Notes under the pieces: generated by a model
The model's database searches: none
What the model saw: only the letters and a program-made list of their open reading frames with translations
What the model was told of the DNA's origin: nothing
Source of the DNA: an uncultured Paracoccaceae bacterium
Lineage (GTDB): Bacteria; Pseudomonadota; Alphaproteobacteria; Rhodobacterales; Rhodobacteraceae
Assembly: GCA_951812615.1 (NCBI GenBank)
Contig: CATOSU010000005.1
Coordinates: 1 to 64,000 of the forward strand
Direction of reading: 5' to 3'
Length of the DNA: 64,000 nt
Shown: positions 32,669-42,623 of the stretch, piece by piece
Numbering within the stretch: the first letter of the stretch is position 1
Layout of the letters: each line of letters begins with the position of its first letter
Made by a program: the position numbers and the translations under genes

Positions 32669-34078
32669 ATGAACTGGGAAGAATTCGCCCCGTGGGGCCG
32701 GAAAGTCGCGGACTGGACGCAGGAATACCACCAGACCGTAGGAGATCGTCCCGTACGGGCCCAGACCGCGCCGGGTGCGATCCTGAACGCATTGCCGGAA
32801 CTGCCGCCTGAAACACCCGAACCCCTCGAAGACGTGTTCCGGGACTTCGAAGAGATCGTGATGCCGGGCATAACCCATTGGCAGCACCCGCGTTTCTTCG
32901 CCTATTTCAATTCCAACGCCTCGCCCGCCTCGGTGTTGGCCGAATTCCTGGCCATGGCCATCTCGCCCCAATGCATGCTTTGGCAGACCTCGCCCGCGGC
33001 AACCGAGATGGAGACCCGCATGATGGACTGGTTGCGCCAGTCTTTGGGTCTGCCCGCCGGGTACCAAGGCGTGATCCAGGACAGCGCATCTTCGGCCACA
33101 CTGGCGGCGGTTCTGACGATGCGGGAAAAGACCCTCGGCTGGCAGGGCAATCAGCAGGGCCTGCCGGGGCAGGGGCGTCTGCGTATCTATGCCTCGTCCG
33201 AAGTGCACACGTCGATTGACCGGGCGATCTGGATCGCCGGGATCGGTCAGGACAACCTGATCCGTGTTCCGATCACAGGGGCGTGGCGGGGGATGGATCC
33301 CGAAGCGCTGGATGCCGCGATCGAGGCAGACAAGGCGGCCGGTTACATCCCCGCGGGCGTTATCCTGTCGGTTGGAGGCACGGGCACAGGCGCAACGGAT
33401 CCCGTGGCCGCCTGTCTCGACGTTGCAGAAAAACACGGGCTCTACAGCCACGTGGATGCGGCATGGGCCGGGTCGGCCATGATCTGCCCCGAATTCCGGC
33501 ACATGTGGGACGGAACCGAGCGCGCCGACAGTATCGTGTTCAACCCGCATAAATGGCTGGGGGTACAGTTCGACTGCTCGGCGCATTTTCTGAAAAACCC
33601 GGACGATCTGGTGAAAACGCTGGCCATTTCGCCGGAATACCTGAAAACCCATGGGGCCGAGGGGATCGTTAACTATTCGGAATGGTCCGTGCCACTGGGT
33701 CGGCGATTCCGGGCGCTCAAGATCTGGTTCGTGCTGCGGGCATATGGGCTGGAAGGGTTGCGCCAACGGTTGCGCAACCACGTGGCCTGGGGGCAGGCGC
33801 TTCATGACCGATTGGCTTCCGAACCGGATATCGAGATCGTGACCCCGCCGATGTGGTCGCTGTTTTCCTTCCGTTACCTGCGTGATGGGGCCGATCCGGA
33901 ACACCTGAACCTGAGGCTGATTAATGCGATCAATGATGACGGGCGTATCTACCTGACCCAGACGCGGGTGGACGGAAAGTTGGTTATCCGGTTCCAGGCC
34001 GGCCAGTTCGAATGCACAGAAGAGGATGTGATGATGGTGTACGACGTGGTGACCGAAATTGCGCGGGGGCTGGACTGA
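32669..34078 (+). CDS. Aromatic-L-amino-acid decarboxylase-like PLP enzyme
   Basis: A 469-aa group II PLP decarboxylase. Family blocks are GITHWQHPRFFAYFNSNAS, WQTSPAATEMETRMMDWL, the conserved HVDAAWAGSAMICPEFR, and the PLP-binding Lys in NPHKWLGVQFDCS. It resembles DOPA/tyrosine/tryptophan decarboxylases; glutamate decarboxylases lack the WQ.SPA block. ATG 32669 follows GGAAAGGA. It is embedded in the hpa operon: its stop overlaps the hpaG start (TGATG). Making tyramine or dopamine from tyrosine or DOPA would feed, after amine and aldehyde oxidation, into hydroxyphenylacetates, the pathway substrates. The exact amino acid used cannot be read from sequence. Confidence 0.88.
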   Translation: MNWEEFAPWGRKVADWTQEYHQTVGDRPVRAQTAPGAILNALPELPPETPEPLEDVFRDFEEIVMPGITHWQHPRFFAYFNSNASPASVLAEFLAMAISPQCMLWQTSPAATEMETRMMDWLRQSLGLPAGYQGVIQDSASSATLAAVLTMREKTLGWQGNQQGLPGQGRLRIYASSEVHTSIDRAIWIAGIGQDNLIRVPITGAWRGMDPEALDAAIEADKAAGYIPAGVILSVGGTGTGATDPVAACLDVAEKHGLYSHVDAAWAGSAMICPEFRHMWDGTERADSIVFNPHKWLGVQFDCSAHFLKNPDDLVKTLAISPEYLKTHGAEGIVNYSEWSVPLGRRFRALKIWFVLRAYGLEGLRQRLRNHVAWGQALHDRLASEPDIEIVTPPMWSLFSFRYLRDGADPEHLNLRLINAINDDGRIYLTQTRVDGKLVIRFQAGQFECTEEDVMMVYDVVTEIARGLD

Positions 34079-34935
34079 TGCGGATTGCGAGTTTCACCAG
34101 TGGTGGAGAACCGTTCTACGGTGTCATCACGGATGGCGGGACGATTGCACTGTCTCCCGATTTTCCGGATTGGCCGACCTTGCGCGAAGTGATCGAAGCG
34201 GACGGGCTGCATGAGCTTGCTGTGGCGGGACAGGGGCGTAGCGTGACGCATCCGAACGGGACCTTCAGCTATGAAATCCCGATACTATCGCCGGAGAAGA
34301 TCATCTGTGTCGGCGTGAACTTTCCTGACCGCAATGCCGAATACAAGGATGGCAAAGAGGCACCGCCGAACCCGTCGCTGTTCATCCGGTTCCCGCGATC
34401 CTTTACCGGGCATAACCGGCCCCTGATCCGACCGCCGGAAACGCCTCAGCTGGATTACGAGGGTGAAATCGCCATCGTTATCGGCAAGGGCGGGCGGAGG
34501 ATTTCGCAGGCCGACGCCTACGACCATATCGCGGCGCTGACGCTCTGCAACGAAGGCACGCTGCGCGACTGGGTGCGCCATGCCAAGTTCAACGTGACGC
34601 AGGGCAAGAACTGGGACGCCTCGGGCGCCATCGGGCCTTGGCTGGTGCCGTTTACAGCGCCTGCGCAGTTGCAGGACATTCGCCTGACAACCCGCGTGAA
34701 CGGAGAATTGCGGCAGGAGGACCGGACCGGGCGCATGATTTTTCCGATCCCGAAGCAGATCGAATACATCTCGACCTTCACCACGCTGGTTCCGGGCGAC
34801 ATCATTGTGACCGGCACGCCCACGGGCGCGGGCGCGCGGCTGGAGCCGCCGCAATTCCTGGTGCCCGGCGATGTGATCGAGGTTGAGGCCGAAGGCATCG
34901 GCAAGCTGGTCAACACCGTCGCCGACGAAAACTGA
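34078..34935 (+). CDS. hpaG: FAH-family isomerase/decarboxylase of the homoprotocatechuate pathway
   Basis: A 285-aa fumarylacetoacetate hydrolase-fold protein. Marks are IICVGVNFPDRNAEY, the metal ligands in LDYEGEIAIVIGKGGR, GKNWDASGAIGPWLV and the end ITVTGTPTGAG-like IVTGTPTGAGARLEPP. HpaG decarboxylates the oxo-tricarboxylate and isomerises the dienoate formed after HpaE and HpaF. E. coli HpaG is a fused double-length protein; here a single FAH unit is present, so it may form a homodimer or need another FAH gene elsewhere. It overlaps the decarboxylase stop by one base and is the last gene of the operon. A different FAH activity (for example acylpyruvase) is possible. Confidence 0.82.
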   Translation: MRIASFTSGGEPFYGVITDGGTIALSPDFPDWPTLREVIEADGLHELAVAGQGRSVTHPNGTFSYEIPILSPEKIICVGVNFPDRNAEYKDGKEAPPNPSLFIRFPRSFTGHNRPLIRPPETPQLDYEGEIAIVIGKGGRRISQADAYDHIAALTLCNEGTLRDWVRHAKFNVTQGKNWDASGAIGPWLVPFTAPAQLQDIRLTTRVNGELRQEDRTGRMIFPIPKQIEYISTFTTLVPGDIIVTGTPTGAGARLEPPQFLVPGDVIEVEAEGIGKLVNTVADEN

Positions 34936-34946
34936 CCGGCGCGACG

Positions 34947-36125
34947 TCAGGCTGCCATGTCGCCAATTGCATTGGCGGCACTGGTATAGCCGCCGCCGGC
35001 GCCATCGATGAAATGCACATGGGTGTTTTCCATCGGGGACGGCACGAAGCAGGTGACCAGCGCCTCGTCCTGTACCGCAAGGCCGTAGCGCACCAGCCCG
35101 GCGTCCTGCGCCTCTTGCAGCAGTGCTTCGATCCGGGCCCGGGTTTCGGGATCGGCGTCCAGCGTCATTTTCAACCCGTCGTCGAATTTGCGGTAATCCG
35201 CATTCGCGGCGACCTCGGCCCGGTAATTTCGTGGGTCGAAAGCACCCAGCCGGAGTCCGGTGCGAAACAGCAGCCAGGCAAAGAGGTTTTCGGCCAGCAA
35301 GGCAGCCGCCCGGCCCAGGATGGACCGTTTGCCGTGTGACACCCGCGCCTCCAGCATCAGGCCGGGCGGAGGATACTGAATGTCCGGCCCCCGCGCGGGA
35401 ACCGGGTGGCCGCCGGATCGCAGCCCCTCCCCGGCCCGCAGAACCGCGCGGGCGACGACGCCGAATGTCTCGTCATCGGCTTGCGGCCCGGGCAGAACTA
35501 CGGCGGAGAGGATCACGCCGTTGCGGGCCCGCAGATTGGACCAGCGGCAGGACAGCCCGGCCAGGTCCGGAGTAGCATCGGGCCGTACGGCCGCGACGGC
35601 GTGGTTGCCGGTCTTCATTTCGGTTTCAGCCCAGCTGAGGCCACCACCCGAGAACATCGCATAATCCACGCCTTCGGAGGCACGGAACCTTGCCACGCGC
35701 AGCCGATGACCAGCGGAAAGGATGTCTGCGACCGGGACGAGCGCAGCGCGCAGGCGAATGCCGAATTCGCGCAGCGCCCAGGACTGCACTTCGGCCAGCG
35801 CCTGTTCGGCGGCGTCCCGGGCACCGGACCAGACTGCGAACCGCGCGCCATCCCCGGCAAAGACAAAGGGAAAGGCACGCGGCTCCAGCGCGTTCACCAT
35901 CGCCGAGACGACGGCCGCACCGACCAAGTTCACCGTCTTGTAGCGGCCCGCCGCGATTTCGCCGGTCGAATCCGCGATATCGGCCACACCGACGATCCAC
36001 TCGGCGGGAACATCCGCGTAGAGATCAGGTTTGCTCAGGCTTTCAAAGCTCGGCACGCGCGGAAGGGCGTCATAAAACCCTTCCCCGTCAACCGGCATCG
36101 AGCCCGTGCTATCGGCCACTGTCAT
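34947..36125 (-). CDS. DUF3095 protein, adenylate/guanylate cyclase-like fold
   Basis: A 392-aa protein of the DUF3095 family. The N-terminal half has a class III nucleotide cyclase-like arrangement: GVADIADSTGEIAAGRY (metal-type Asp near residue 48), KTVNLVGAAVVSAMVNAL and FVFAGDGARFAV; the C-terminal half contains SILGRAAALLAENLFAWLL. It has no signal peptide. Whether it makes cyclic nucleotides is not known. ATG 36125 is preceded by GAGGG at a good distance; starts further upstream up to 36230 add Cys-rich, unlikely sequence. It is alone, divergent from asd and convergent with hpaG. Confidence 0.85.
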   Translation of the reverse strand: MTVADSTGSMPVDGEGFYDALPRVPSFESLSKPDLYADVPAEWIVGVADIADSTGEIAAGRYKTVNLVGAAVVSAMVNALEPRAFPFVFAGDGARFAVWSGARDAAEQALAEVQSWALREFGIRLRAALVPVADILSAGHRLRVARFRASEGVDYAMFSGGGLSWAETEMKTGNHAVAAVRPDATPDLAGLSCRWSNLRARNGVILSAVVLPGPQADDETFGVVARAVLRAGEGLRSGGHPVPARGPDIQYPPPGLMLEARVSHGKRSILGRAAALLAENLFAWLLFRTGLRLGAFDPRNYRAEVAANADYRKFDDGLKMTLDADPETRARIEALLQEAQDAGLVRYGLAVQDEALVTCFVPSPMENTHVHFIDGAGGGYTSAANAIGDMAA

Positions 36126-36282
36126 CCACATGACCCTCAATACGCAGCAAAGGTGAAACCGGACCATGAAACACAGGTCACATATTGGTGGGCCAGCCCT
36201 GCGCGCGCCCTCTTCCCCTTGGCGTTTCAAACCTATATGAGACCCCCGCCGGTCAATTCCCCGGCAGAATCTGGAGAAACAA

Positions 36283-37305
36283 ATGGGTTATCGTGTCGTT
36301 GTCGCCGGCGCTACCGGGAATGTGGGGCGTGAAATGCTCAACATCCTCGACGAGCGTCAATTTCCTGTCGATGAGGTTGCCGTTCTGGCCAGCCGCAAAT
36401 CGCTGGGTACCGAAGTTACGTTCGGGGACAAGACACTGAAAACGCAGGATCTCGACACGTTTGACTTCGCCGGCTGGGATATCGCCCTGTTCGCTATCGG
36501 CTCGGATGCGACCAAGATCTACGCCCCAAGGTCCGCAGCGGCGGGCTGCGTCGTGATCGACAATTCGTCGCTCTATCGCTACGATCCGGAAATCCCGCTG
36601 ATCGTGCCGGAATGCAATCCGCAGGACGTGCACAAATACGCGAAAAAGAACATCATCGCCAATCCGAACTGCTCGACCGCGCAAATGGTCGTTGCACTCA
36701 AGCCGCTGCACGACCGGGCGCGGATCAAGCGGGTGGTGGTTTCGACCTATCAATCCGTATCCGGCGCCGGCAAAGGCGGTATGGATGAGCTGTGGGATCA
36801 GACCAAGGCGGTCTACAACCCCACCGATGACGTTGCACCGAAGCAGTTTCAGAAACAGATCGCTTTCAACCTGATCCCGCAGATCGACGTCTTCATGGAA
36901 GACGGCACGACCAAGGAAGAGTGGAAGATGGTCGCTGAAACCAAGAAGATCGTCGACCCGTCGATCAAGGTCACGGCAACCTGCGTGCGCGTGCCGGTCT
37001 TCGTCGGCCATTCCGAAGCGGTGAATATCGAGTTTGAGGATTTCCTGGACGAAGACGAAGCGCGCGACATCCTGCGCGAGGCACCCGGCATCATGGTGAT
37101 CGACAAGCGCGAAGATGGCGGCTACGTCACCCCGGTTGAATGCGTCGGTGATTTCGCCACGTTCATCAGCCGCATCCGGCAGGATCCGACCATCGAGAAC
37201 GGCCTGAACCTGTGGTGCGTCAGCGACAACCTGCGCAAGGGCGCCGCGCTGAACGCGGTGCAGATAGCGGAGCTGTTGGGCCGCGAGGTGTTGAAGAAGG
37301 GGTGA
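36283..37305 (+). CDS. asd: Aspartate-semialdehyde dehydrogenase
   Basis: A 340-aa NADP-dependent enzyme that reduces aspartyl phosphate to the semialdehyde, the branch point for lysine, threonine, methionine and diaminopimelate. Seen are the Rossmann start VVVAGATGNVGREML, the nucleophile Cys in NPNCSTAQM, the substrate Arg/His region in RVPVFVGHSEAV, and VSTYQSVSGAGKGG. Start ATG follows GGAG. It is a single gene followed by a good hairpin (37315-37346). Confidence 0.96.
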   Translation: MGYRVVVAGATGNVGREMLNILDERQFPVDEVAVLASRKSLGTEVTFGDKTLKTQDLDTFDFAGWDIALFAIGSDATKIYAPRSAAAGCVVIDNSSLYRYDPEIPLIVPECNPQDVHKYAKKNIIANPNCSTAQMVVALKPLHDRARIKRVVVSTYQSVSGAGKGGMDELWDQTKAVYNPTDDVAPKQFQKQIAFNLIPQIDVFMEDGTTKEEWKMVAETKKIVDPSIKVTATCVRVPVFVGHSEAVNIEFEDFLDEDEARDILREAPGIMVIDKREDGGYVTPVECVGDFATFISRIRQDPTIENGLNLWCVSDNLRKGAALNAVQIAELLGREVLKKG

Positions 37306-37314
37306 ACCTACTTC

Positions 37315-37346
37315 GGGGCGGTCCTTCGCTGTAGGCACACCGCCCC
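37315..37346 (+). terminator. asd terminator
   Basis: GGGGCGGT (37315-37322) pairs with ACCGCCCC (37339-37346) over a 16-base loop, ten bases after the asd stop, and is followed by TTGTTC. Confidence 0.65.
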
Positions 37347-37375
37347 TTGTTCACTGAATCTTAACCTGCGAGAGT

Positions 37376-37410
37376 GCCCCCTGAGAGCAGTCAGTACGAC
37401 ATCAGGGGGC
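37376..37410 (+). promoter_or_regulatory. Inverted repeat covering the recQ ribosome-binding site
   Basis: GCCCCCTGA (37376-37384) and TCAGGGGGC (37402-37410) are exact reverse complements with 17 bases between. The right arm contains AGGGGG, the Shine-Dalgarno sequence, five bases before ATG 37415. Folding of the leader would hide the ribosome-binding site. If transcription starts inside the loop the left arm would be lost, so the effect depends on the start point. Confidence 0.5.
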
Positions 37411-37414
37411 AGTC

Positions 37415-39415
37415 ATGACCGACGCGCGGCAGGTTTTGCGCGAGGTTTTCGGATTCGAGGATTTTCGTCCGGGTCAGGCGGAAATTGTTGATGCCGTCGC
37501 CGCCAACGAAAACGTTCTGGCGATCATGCCGACAGGCGGCGGAAAATCTCTGTGTTTTCAGCTTCCTGCCCTGTTGGGGGATGGTGTGACCGTTGTTATC
37601 TCCCCCCTGATCGCCCTGATGCGCGATCAGGTGCGCGCCTTGCAGGCGAACGGGGTTGCAGCCGGTGCGCTGACCTCCGGAAACACCGGGGAGGAAACCG
37701 ACGCGGTGTTTGACGCGCTGGACGATGGGCGGTTGCGCCTGCTCTACATGGCGCCGGAACGATTGGCCGCCGGCGGTGTGCTTGGAATGCTCCGCCGGGC
37801 CAATGTGCGCCGCATTGCCGTGGACGAAGCGCATTGCGTCAGCCAATGGGGTCACGATTTCCGGCCCGACTACCTGCGCATCGGGGCGCTGCGGAGGGCT
37901 CTGGATGTGCCATTGGCGGCGTTCACCGCAACAGCGGATGCGGAAACGCGAACCGAAATTGTCGAAAAGCTGTTCGACGGCGCAGCGCCCCGCAGTTTCT
38001 TGCGCGGCTTCGACAGGCCCAATATTCACTTGGCATTTGCGCCCAAGAACGGCCCTCGCCAGCAAATCCTGTCCTTTGCGGCCGCTCGCAAGGGGCAATC
38101 CGGCATCGTGTATTGCGGAACCCGCGCCAAAACCGAAACGTTGGCTTTGGCCCTGCGCGACGACGGGCACAGCGCCTGTCACTACCACGGGGGGATGGAG
38201 GCAGAGGACCGCCGCATCGTCGAATCCAGATTCAGCCGCGAAGACGGGCTGATTGTTGTGGCGACTGTGGCCTTTGGCATGGGAGTGGACAAGCCCGACA
38301 TCCGCTGGGTCGCCCATGCCGATCTGCCCAAGAGCATCGAAGCCTATTATCAGGAAATCGGCCGCGCGGGCCGGGATGGCGCACCTGCCGAAACGATGAC
38401 CTTGTTCGGACCGGATGATATCAAGCTGCGCCGGACTCAGATCGATGAAGGCCTTGCCCCTCCGGAACGGCGCATGGCGGATCACGCGCGGCTCAACGCC
38501 CTTCTGGGGCTGGCCGAGGCGCTGGGCTGTCGCAGGCAGGTGTTGCTAGGTTATTTTGGCGAAACCTCGGATCCCTGCGGCCGCTGCGATCTGTGCGATA
38601 CCCCGCCCGAAATCATCGACGGATCGGTTGCCGTGCAAAAGGCGCTTTCGGCGATCCTGCGTACAGGGGAGTATTTCGGTGCCGGGCACCTGATCGACAT
38701 CCTCACGGGCAATGCCACCGACAAGGTCAATGCGCGGGGACATGACGCGCTGCCCACCTTCGGTGTCGGGCAGGAGTTTTCACGCCCCGAGTGGCAGGCT
38801 ATTTTTCGGCAGATGATGGGGCGGGACCTGATCCGCCCCGACCCGGAACGCCACGGTGCCTTGCGGATGACCGAAGCTGCGCGCCCGATCCTGCGGGGGG
38901 AGGACACTGTCAGCCTGCGCAAGGACAGCCTGAAGAAAGCCTCGTCGCGCCCGCAGGCCCGTACACTGGTTTCGGACGAAGATGCACCTCTGCTGTCGGC
39001 CCTGAAAGCACAGCGTCGTGCGCTGGCAGAGGCGGCACGGGTTCCGGCCTATGTTGTGTTTCCCGATCGGACTCTGATCGAAATGGCCGAACGCCGGCCG
39101 CAGACACTGGACCAGATGGCCGCGGTCTCGGGCGTCGGTGCGAAGAAGCTCGAACGCTACGGCCAGGTTTTTCTGTCGGTGATCACTGGCGAAGACGGGT
39201 CGGTTCACCCCACACGGAGGCGGCTGGCAGGTACCGGTGCGGGCGAGATTTTCGACCGCCTGATGGAGGTGCAGACAACTCTGGCGCGCGGCGAAGACGG
39301 AACCGGCAAATACCTGAGTTGCACGCATTCCACTTTGCGTCAAATCGCTGAGCGGCGGCCGCCATGCATCGACACGCTGCAACGCATTCAGGGGGTGGGA
39401 GAGGTAAAGGCCTAA
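37415..39415 (+). CDS. recQ: ATP-dependent DNA helicase RecQ, C-terminally shortened
   Basis: A 666-aa 3'-5' helicase. Motifs are FEDFRPGQAEIV (Q-like), the Walker A GGGKS at 41-45, the DEAH box AVDEAHCVSQWGHDF with the aromatic-rich loop, GFDRPNI, QEIGRAGRDG and the zinc-site cysteines GRCDLCDTPP. Two HRDC-like segments follow, one near LIEMAERRPQTLDQMAAVSGVGAKKL and one at the end (each shorter than given together). The final frame reads GVGEVKA then TAA at 39413-39415; the same frame continues after it with RFGPAFLDVLREAG and a TAG at 39458-39460, matching the expected family end. A GAA to TAA change has thus probably removed 15 residues of the last HRDC helix; the helicase core is intact. 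Confidence 0.93.
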   Translation: MTDARQVLREVFGFEDFRPGQAEIVDAVAANENVLAIMPTGGGKSLCFQLPALLGDGVTVVISPLIALMRDQVRALQANGVAAGALTSGNTGEETDAVFDALDDGRLRLLYMAPERLAAGGVLGMLRRANVRRIAVDEAHCVSQWGHDFRPDYLRIGALRRALDVPLAAFTATADAETRTEIVEKLFDGAAPRSFLRGFDRPNIHLAFAPKNGPRQQILSFAAARKGQSGIVYCGTRAKTETLALALRDDGHSACHYHGGMEAEDRRIVESRFSREDGLIVVATVAFGMGVDKPDIRWVAHADLPKSIEAYYQEIGRAGRDGAPAETMTLFGPDDIKLRRTQIDEGLAPPERRMADHARLNALLGLAEALGCRRQVLLGYFGETSDPCGRCDLCDTPPEIIDGSVAVQKALSAILRTGEYFGAGHLIDILTGNATDKVNARGHDALPTFGVGQEFSRPEWQAIFRQMMGRDLIRPDPERHGALRMTEAARPILRGEDTVSLRKDSLKKASSRPQARTLVSDEDAPLLSALKAQRRALAEAARVPAYVVFPDRTLIEMAERRPQTLDQMAAVSGVGAKKLERYGQVFLSVITGEDGSVHPTRRRLAGTGAGEIFDRLMEVQTTLARGEDGTGKYLSCTHSTLRQIAERRPPCIDTLQRIQGVGEVKA

Positions 39416-39495
39416 CGTTTTGGCCCGGCATTTCTGGACGTCCTGCGCGAAGCGGGATAGGTCACGGGATACGCGAATTTCCGGAGGGAACAGGG

Positions 39496-40278
39496 ATGCT
39501 GGTGGTGATTTCACCGGCCAAAAGGCTGGATTGGTCGGAACAGAATGTCGGCGTGACGCAGCCGGAGTTTGCCGATGATGCCATGCGTTTGGCGAAAACC
39601 GCAAAGAACCTGACGTTGCGCGATCTGCGCAAGCTGATGGATCTTAGCCCGGATCTGGCACGGCTGAACCGCGACCGGTTTCGTGCCTTTTCGGATGCGC
39701 CCGATCCCTTTGATCTGCGGCCCGCGGCGCTGGCGTTTGCGGGTGACACCTATGTCGGGCTGCACGCGGCATCGCTGGACCGGGACGAACTGAACTGGGC
39801 GCAGGACCACCTGCGTATCTTGTCCGGGCTTTACGGGCTTTTGCGTCCGCTCGATGCGATACAGCCTTACCGGCTGGAAATGGGCAGCCGGTTGAAGACG
39901 CGGCGCGGGGCTTCGCTGTATGATTACTGGCGCGATCAGCTCGCGCGCGCGCTCAATGCGCAGGCCGCGGCGCTGGGCACCGATACTCTGCTGAATTGTG
40001 CCAGCAACGAGTATTTCACCGCAGCGAATACCAAGGCGCTGAAACTGCGTGTCGTTTCGCCGGTTTTCTTGGAGGATCGGGATGGTGAGCGGAAAATCGT
40101 CAGCTTCTTTGCTAAGAAAGCCCGCGGCGCCATGGCGCGGTTCGTTATTCAGCACAGGCTGACAGATGCCGACGGAATACGTGATTTCGATTCCGGCGGT
40201 TACGCTTATGACACCGAGGCGAGTGCGCCGGATGCGCCGGTTTTCGTGCGCCCCTATCAGGGGCCGGCAACGAGCTGA
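39496..40278 (+). CDS. yaaA: Peroxide stress protein YaaA (DUF328)
   Basis: A 260-aa protein of the YaaA family, which in E. coli lowers free iron and limits DNA damage during peroxide stress and has a DNA-binding fold. Family marks are [13 protein letters not shown] at the start, [33 protein letters not shown] (in two parts) and the end FVRPYQGPA-like tail. ATG 39496 follows GGAGGG at 39483-39488; the long upstream frame is within the recQ end. It overlaps the convergent kinase gene by 22 bases at the 3' ends. Confidence 0.92.
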   Translation: MLVVISPAKRLDWSEQNVGVTQPEFADDAMRLAKTAKNLTLRDLRKLMDLSPDLARLNRDRFRAFSDAPDPFDLRPAALAFAGDTYVGLHAASLDRDELNWAQDHLRILSGLYGLLRPLDAIQPYRLEMGSRLKTRRGASLYDYWRDQLARALNAQAAALGTDTLLNCASNEYFTAANTKALKLRVVSPVFLEDRDGERKIVSFFAKKARGAMARFVIQHRLTDADGIRDFDSGGYAYDTEASAPDAPVFVRPYQGPATS

Positions 40279-42476
40279 ACCGGGGCCTCAATGGCCGCCT
40301 CCTCCGGGCAATGCATTGTAATCTGGCCAAGGATTTGTTCCTTGCGTAGGGGTTTGGTCAAGTAGACGTCCAGCCCGGCCGCAAGGATTGTCTCTTTGTC
40401 TCCGCTCATCGCATGCGCGGTGAGGGCGATGATTGGGGTATGGCGCCCGCTGCTCCGTTCCAGCTTGCGGATTTCCGCGGTGGCCGTTTTGCCGTCCATC
40501 CGGGGCATCGAAATGTCCATGAATATCAGGTCGGGCTCGAACGGAGTGAAAGCCTCCACCGCCTCTTCGCCGTTGTTGGCAAAGCGCAGGTCCAGCGCCA
40601 GTGTCTTCACCATTTTGCGGAATACCAATTGGTTGGTCTTGTTGTCTTCGGCCACCAGAACCCGCATCGGACGTTTGTTTGATCCACAGTCCGCGGTGGG
40701 AACGACGGGCATGGGCGACGGTGAATTGTCGGGTGCCATCGGGGTGGAGTTGTCCGCCAGATCACGGAAGCGGGCCAGCAGATCAGCCCGGTAGACAGGT
40801 TTCTGCAGGATGGCCGCCAGATCGGCCGAGGCCGATCCTTCCTGCTGCATGAAGGGTTCGGAGACCAACAGAAATGCAGGTGTTTCGGTCCAGCCGGCAT
40901 TGCGCAGGTCGCCCAGCATTTGCAGCCCGTCCATGTCCGGAAGGTCCTGATCCGTAACGATCAGATCAACTGTATTGTTCATGCGATCCATCGCATCCTG
41001 TCCACAGGCACAGGGAATGATGGAAAGGCCGAGAAACGACAATTGCTTGCTCAGGATCGCCTGCGTCTCCGGATTTCGGTTAACAATCAGGGCCCGGCGC
41101 AGCCCTTTGGGCAATCCTTCAGGTCGGCCCGACGGCGCGTCAACCGGCAGCAAGGGGACCCGAAAGCCGAAGCAGGATCCGACACCAACCTCGGTGTCGA
41201 GCCAGATTTCACCATCCATCAGTTCGATCAGCCGTTTTGTAATGGCAAGACCCAGCCCCGTACCTTCAAATTCGCGGCTGCGCTGATCATCGACCTGATT
41301 GAATTCGCCGAAAACGTGATTGACCTTTTCCGGCGGGATGCCGATGCCGGTGTCTTCCACCGTCAGGTGGATGGAAAACGGCCCTTCCTGTTCGGGTCCG
41401 AACCCGGTGATTCCAATCAGGACGTGGCCCTGCGACGTGAATTTTACCGCGTTGCCGACGAGGTTCGTCAGGATTTGCCGGATGCGTCCCGGATCGCCGA
41501 CAAAAGAGGTTGGCAGGAAAAGGTCATAATCGACGATCAGATCAACACCCTTGTCGCGTGCCGTTGGCTGCAACAGCATCACAACTTCGTGGATGCAGCG
41601 TTCCAGATCAAATGGTTCGGGATGCAGAACCAGCTTGTCAGCCTCAATCTTGGAGTAGTCGAGCACGTCATTAATGATGACCAGCAACGCTTCGCCCGAG
41701 TTGCGGATGGTTTCGGCGTAAAGGCGCTGTTCCTCCGACAATTCGGTATCCGCCAGCAATTCGGCCATACCGACGACGCCATTCATCGGGGTCCGGATTT
41801 CGTGACTCATATTGGCGAGGAATGCGGATTTCGCGCGGTTCGCGGCCTCGGCCCGGCGGCGAGCGGCGTTCAGTTCCATCTCGTTGCGGACAGTCGCGGT
41901 AATATCATGCGCCAGCGTCACAACGTCACCGCCGTGCCCGCGCTGATCGAACAGGCGAACATACTGCCCGTTGAAAAACTGTATTGTGATCGGATCAGGC
42001 GTTGGTGAAAACCAGCGATCCATCATCATCGTGTGCCATTCCGTCAGGTTCTGATCGCCGGGATTGATTATTCCTTCCTCGGCCATCAGTTCCAGGATCC
42101 GGGCGTATGACACGCCCGGTGCCACCTCTTCCAACCCGTCGAACACGCGCAGATATGCCTCGTTCGCGGCGATCATCCGGCTGTTGCTGTTGAAGAAGGC
42201 AAAGCCGTCGCGGATGGTTTCGATCGACAACCACAGCCGGCGTTCGGCAATCTCGACCTTTTCATTGGCTTCCGACAGATCGCTGCGAAACCGTTCGTTT
42301 TCGGTGCGGACGGTATCGACCTCGGCCTGAGTTTCACCGATACGCCGCGTCAGCGCCATCGCGTGCCGGCCAAGCTTGCGATTGGCGTCGGACAGTTCCG
42401 CCTGCTTCTTCGCCAGCAGATGTTCCGCCGCAAGCCGCGCACGCCGCTCTTGCGTCAGTCGTTCGGTTAGGTTCAT
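40257..42476 (-). CDS. Soluble hybrid sensor histidine kinase
   Basis: A 739-aa cytoplasmic kinase with no membrane segments. Order: coiled coil (1-80), PAS domain (~83-200), HisKA with phospho-His H225 in [12 protein letters not shown], HATPase with [17 protein letters not shown] and GTGLGLAI, a first receiver-like domain (~460-575) and a second receiver (~600-720). The first receiver has [10 protein letters not shown] but lacks the acidic pair at its start (IVNRNP instead), so it is probably not active; the second is complete ([24 protein letters not shown]). The input signal would be sensed through the PAS domain. No cognate output regulator is next to it. Confidence 0.9.
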   Translation of the reverse strand: MNLTERLTQERRARLAAEHLLAKKQAELSDANRKLGRHAMALTRRIGETQAEVDTVRTENERFRSDLSEANEKVEIAERRLWLSIETIRDGFAFFNSNSRMIAANEAYLRVFDGLEEVAPGVSYARILELMAEEGIINPGDQNLTEWHTMMMDRWFSPTPDPITIQFFNGQYVRLFDQRGHGGDVVTLAHDITATVRNEMELNAARRRAEAANRAKSAFLANMSHEIRTPMNGVVGMAELLADTELSEEQRLYAETIRNSGEALLVIINDVLDYSKIEADKLVLHPEPFDLERCIHEVVMLLQPTARDKGVDLIVDYDLFLPTSFVGDPGRIRQILTNLVGNAVKFTSQGHVLIGITGFGPEQEGPFSIHLTVEDTGIGIPPEKVNHVFGEFNQVDDQRSREFEGTGLGLAITKRLIELMDGEIWLDTEVGVGSCFGFRVPLLPVDAPSGRPEGLPKGLRRALIVNRNPETQAILSKQLSFLGLSIIPCACGQDAMDRMNNTVDLIVTDQDLPDMDGLQMLGDLRNAGWTETPAFLLVSEPFMQQEGSASADLAAILQKPVYRADLLARFRDLADNSTPMAPDNSPSPMPVVPTADCGSNKRPMRVLVAEDNKTNQLVFRKMVKTLALDLRFANNGEEAVEAFTPFEPDLIFMDISMPRMDGKTATAEIRKLERSSGRHTPIIALTAHAMSGDKETILAAGLDVYLTKPLRKEQILGQITMHCPEEAAIEAPVQLVAGP

Positions 42477-42623
42477 GCCGCCTCCGCCTGGGCCTTTCCG
42501 GGCCGGACCTACCCGGTCAGAAGTAGCAAGGAGACGGTTTACAGGGGATTAAGGAAGATCCGGTCGCTGTTGTCAAAACGGGCACGACCATGCGAACCTC
42601 TTACCCATTCAAAGGAGGATTCC

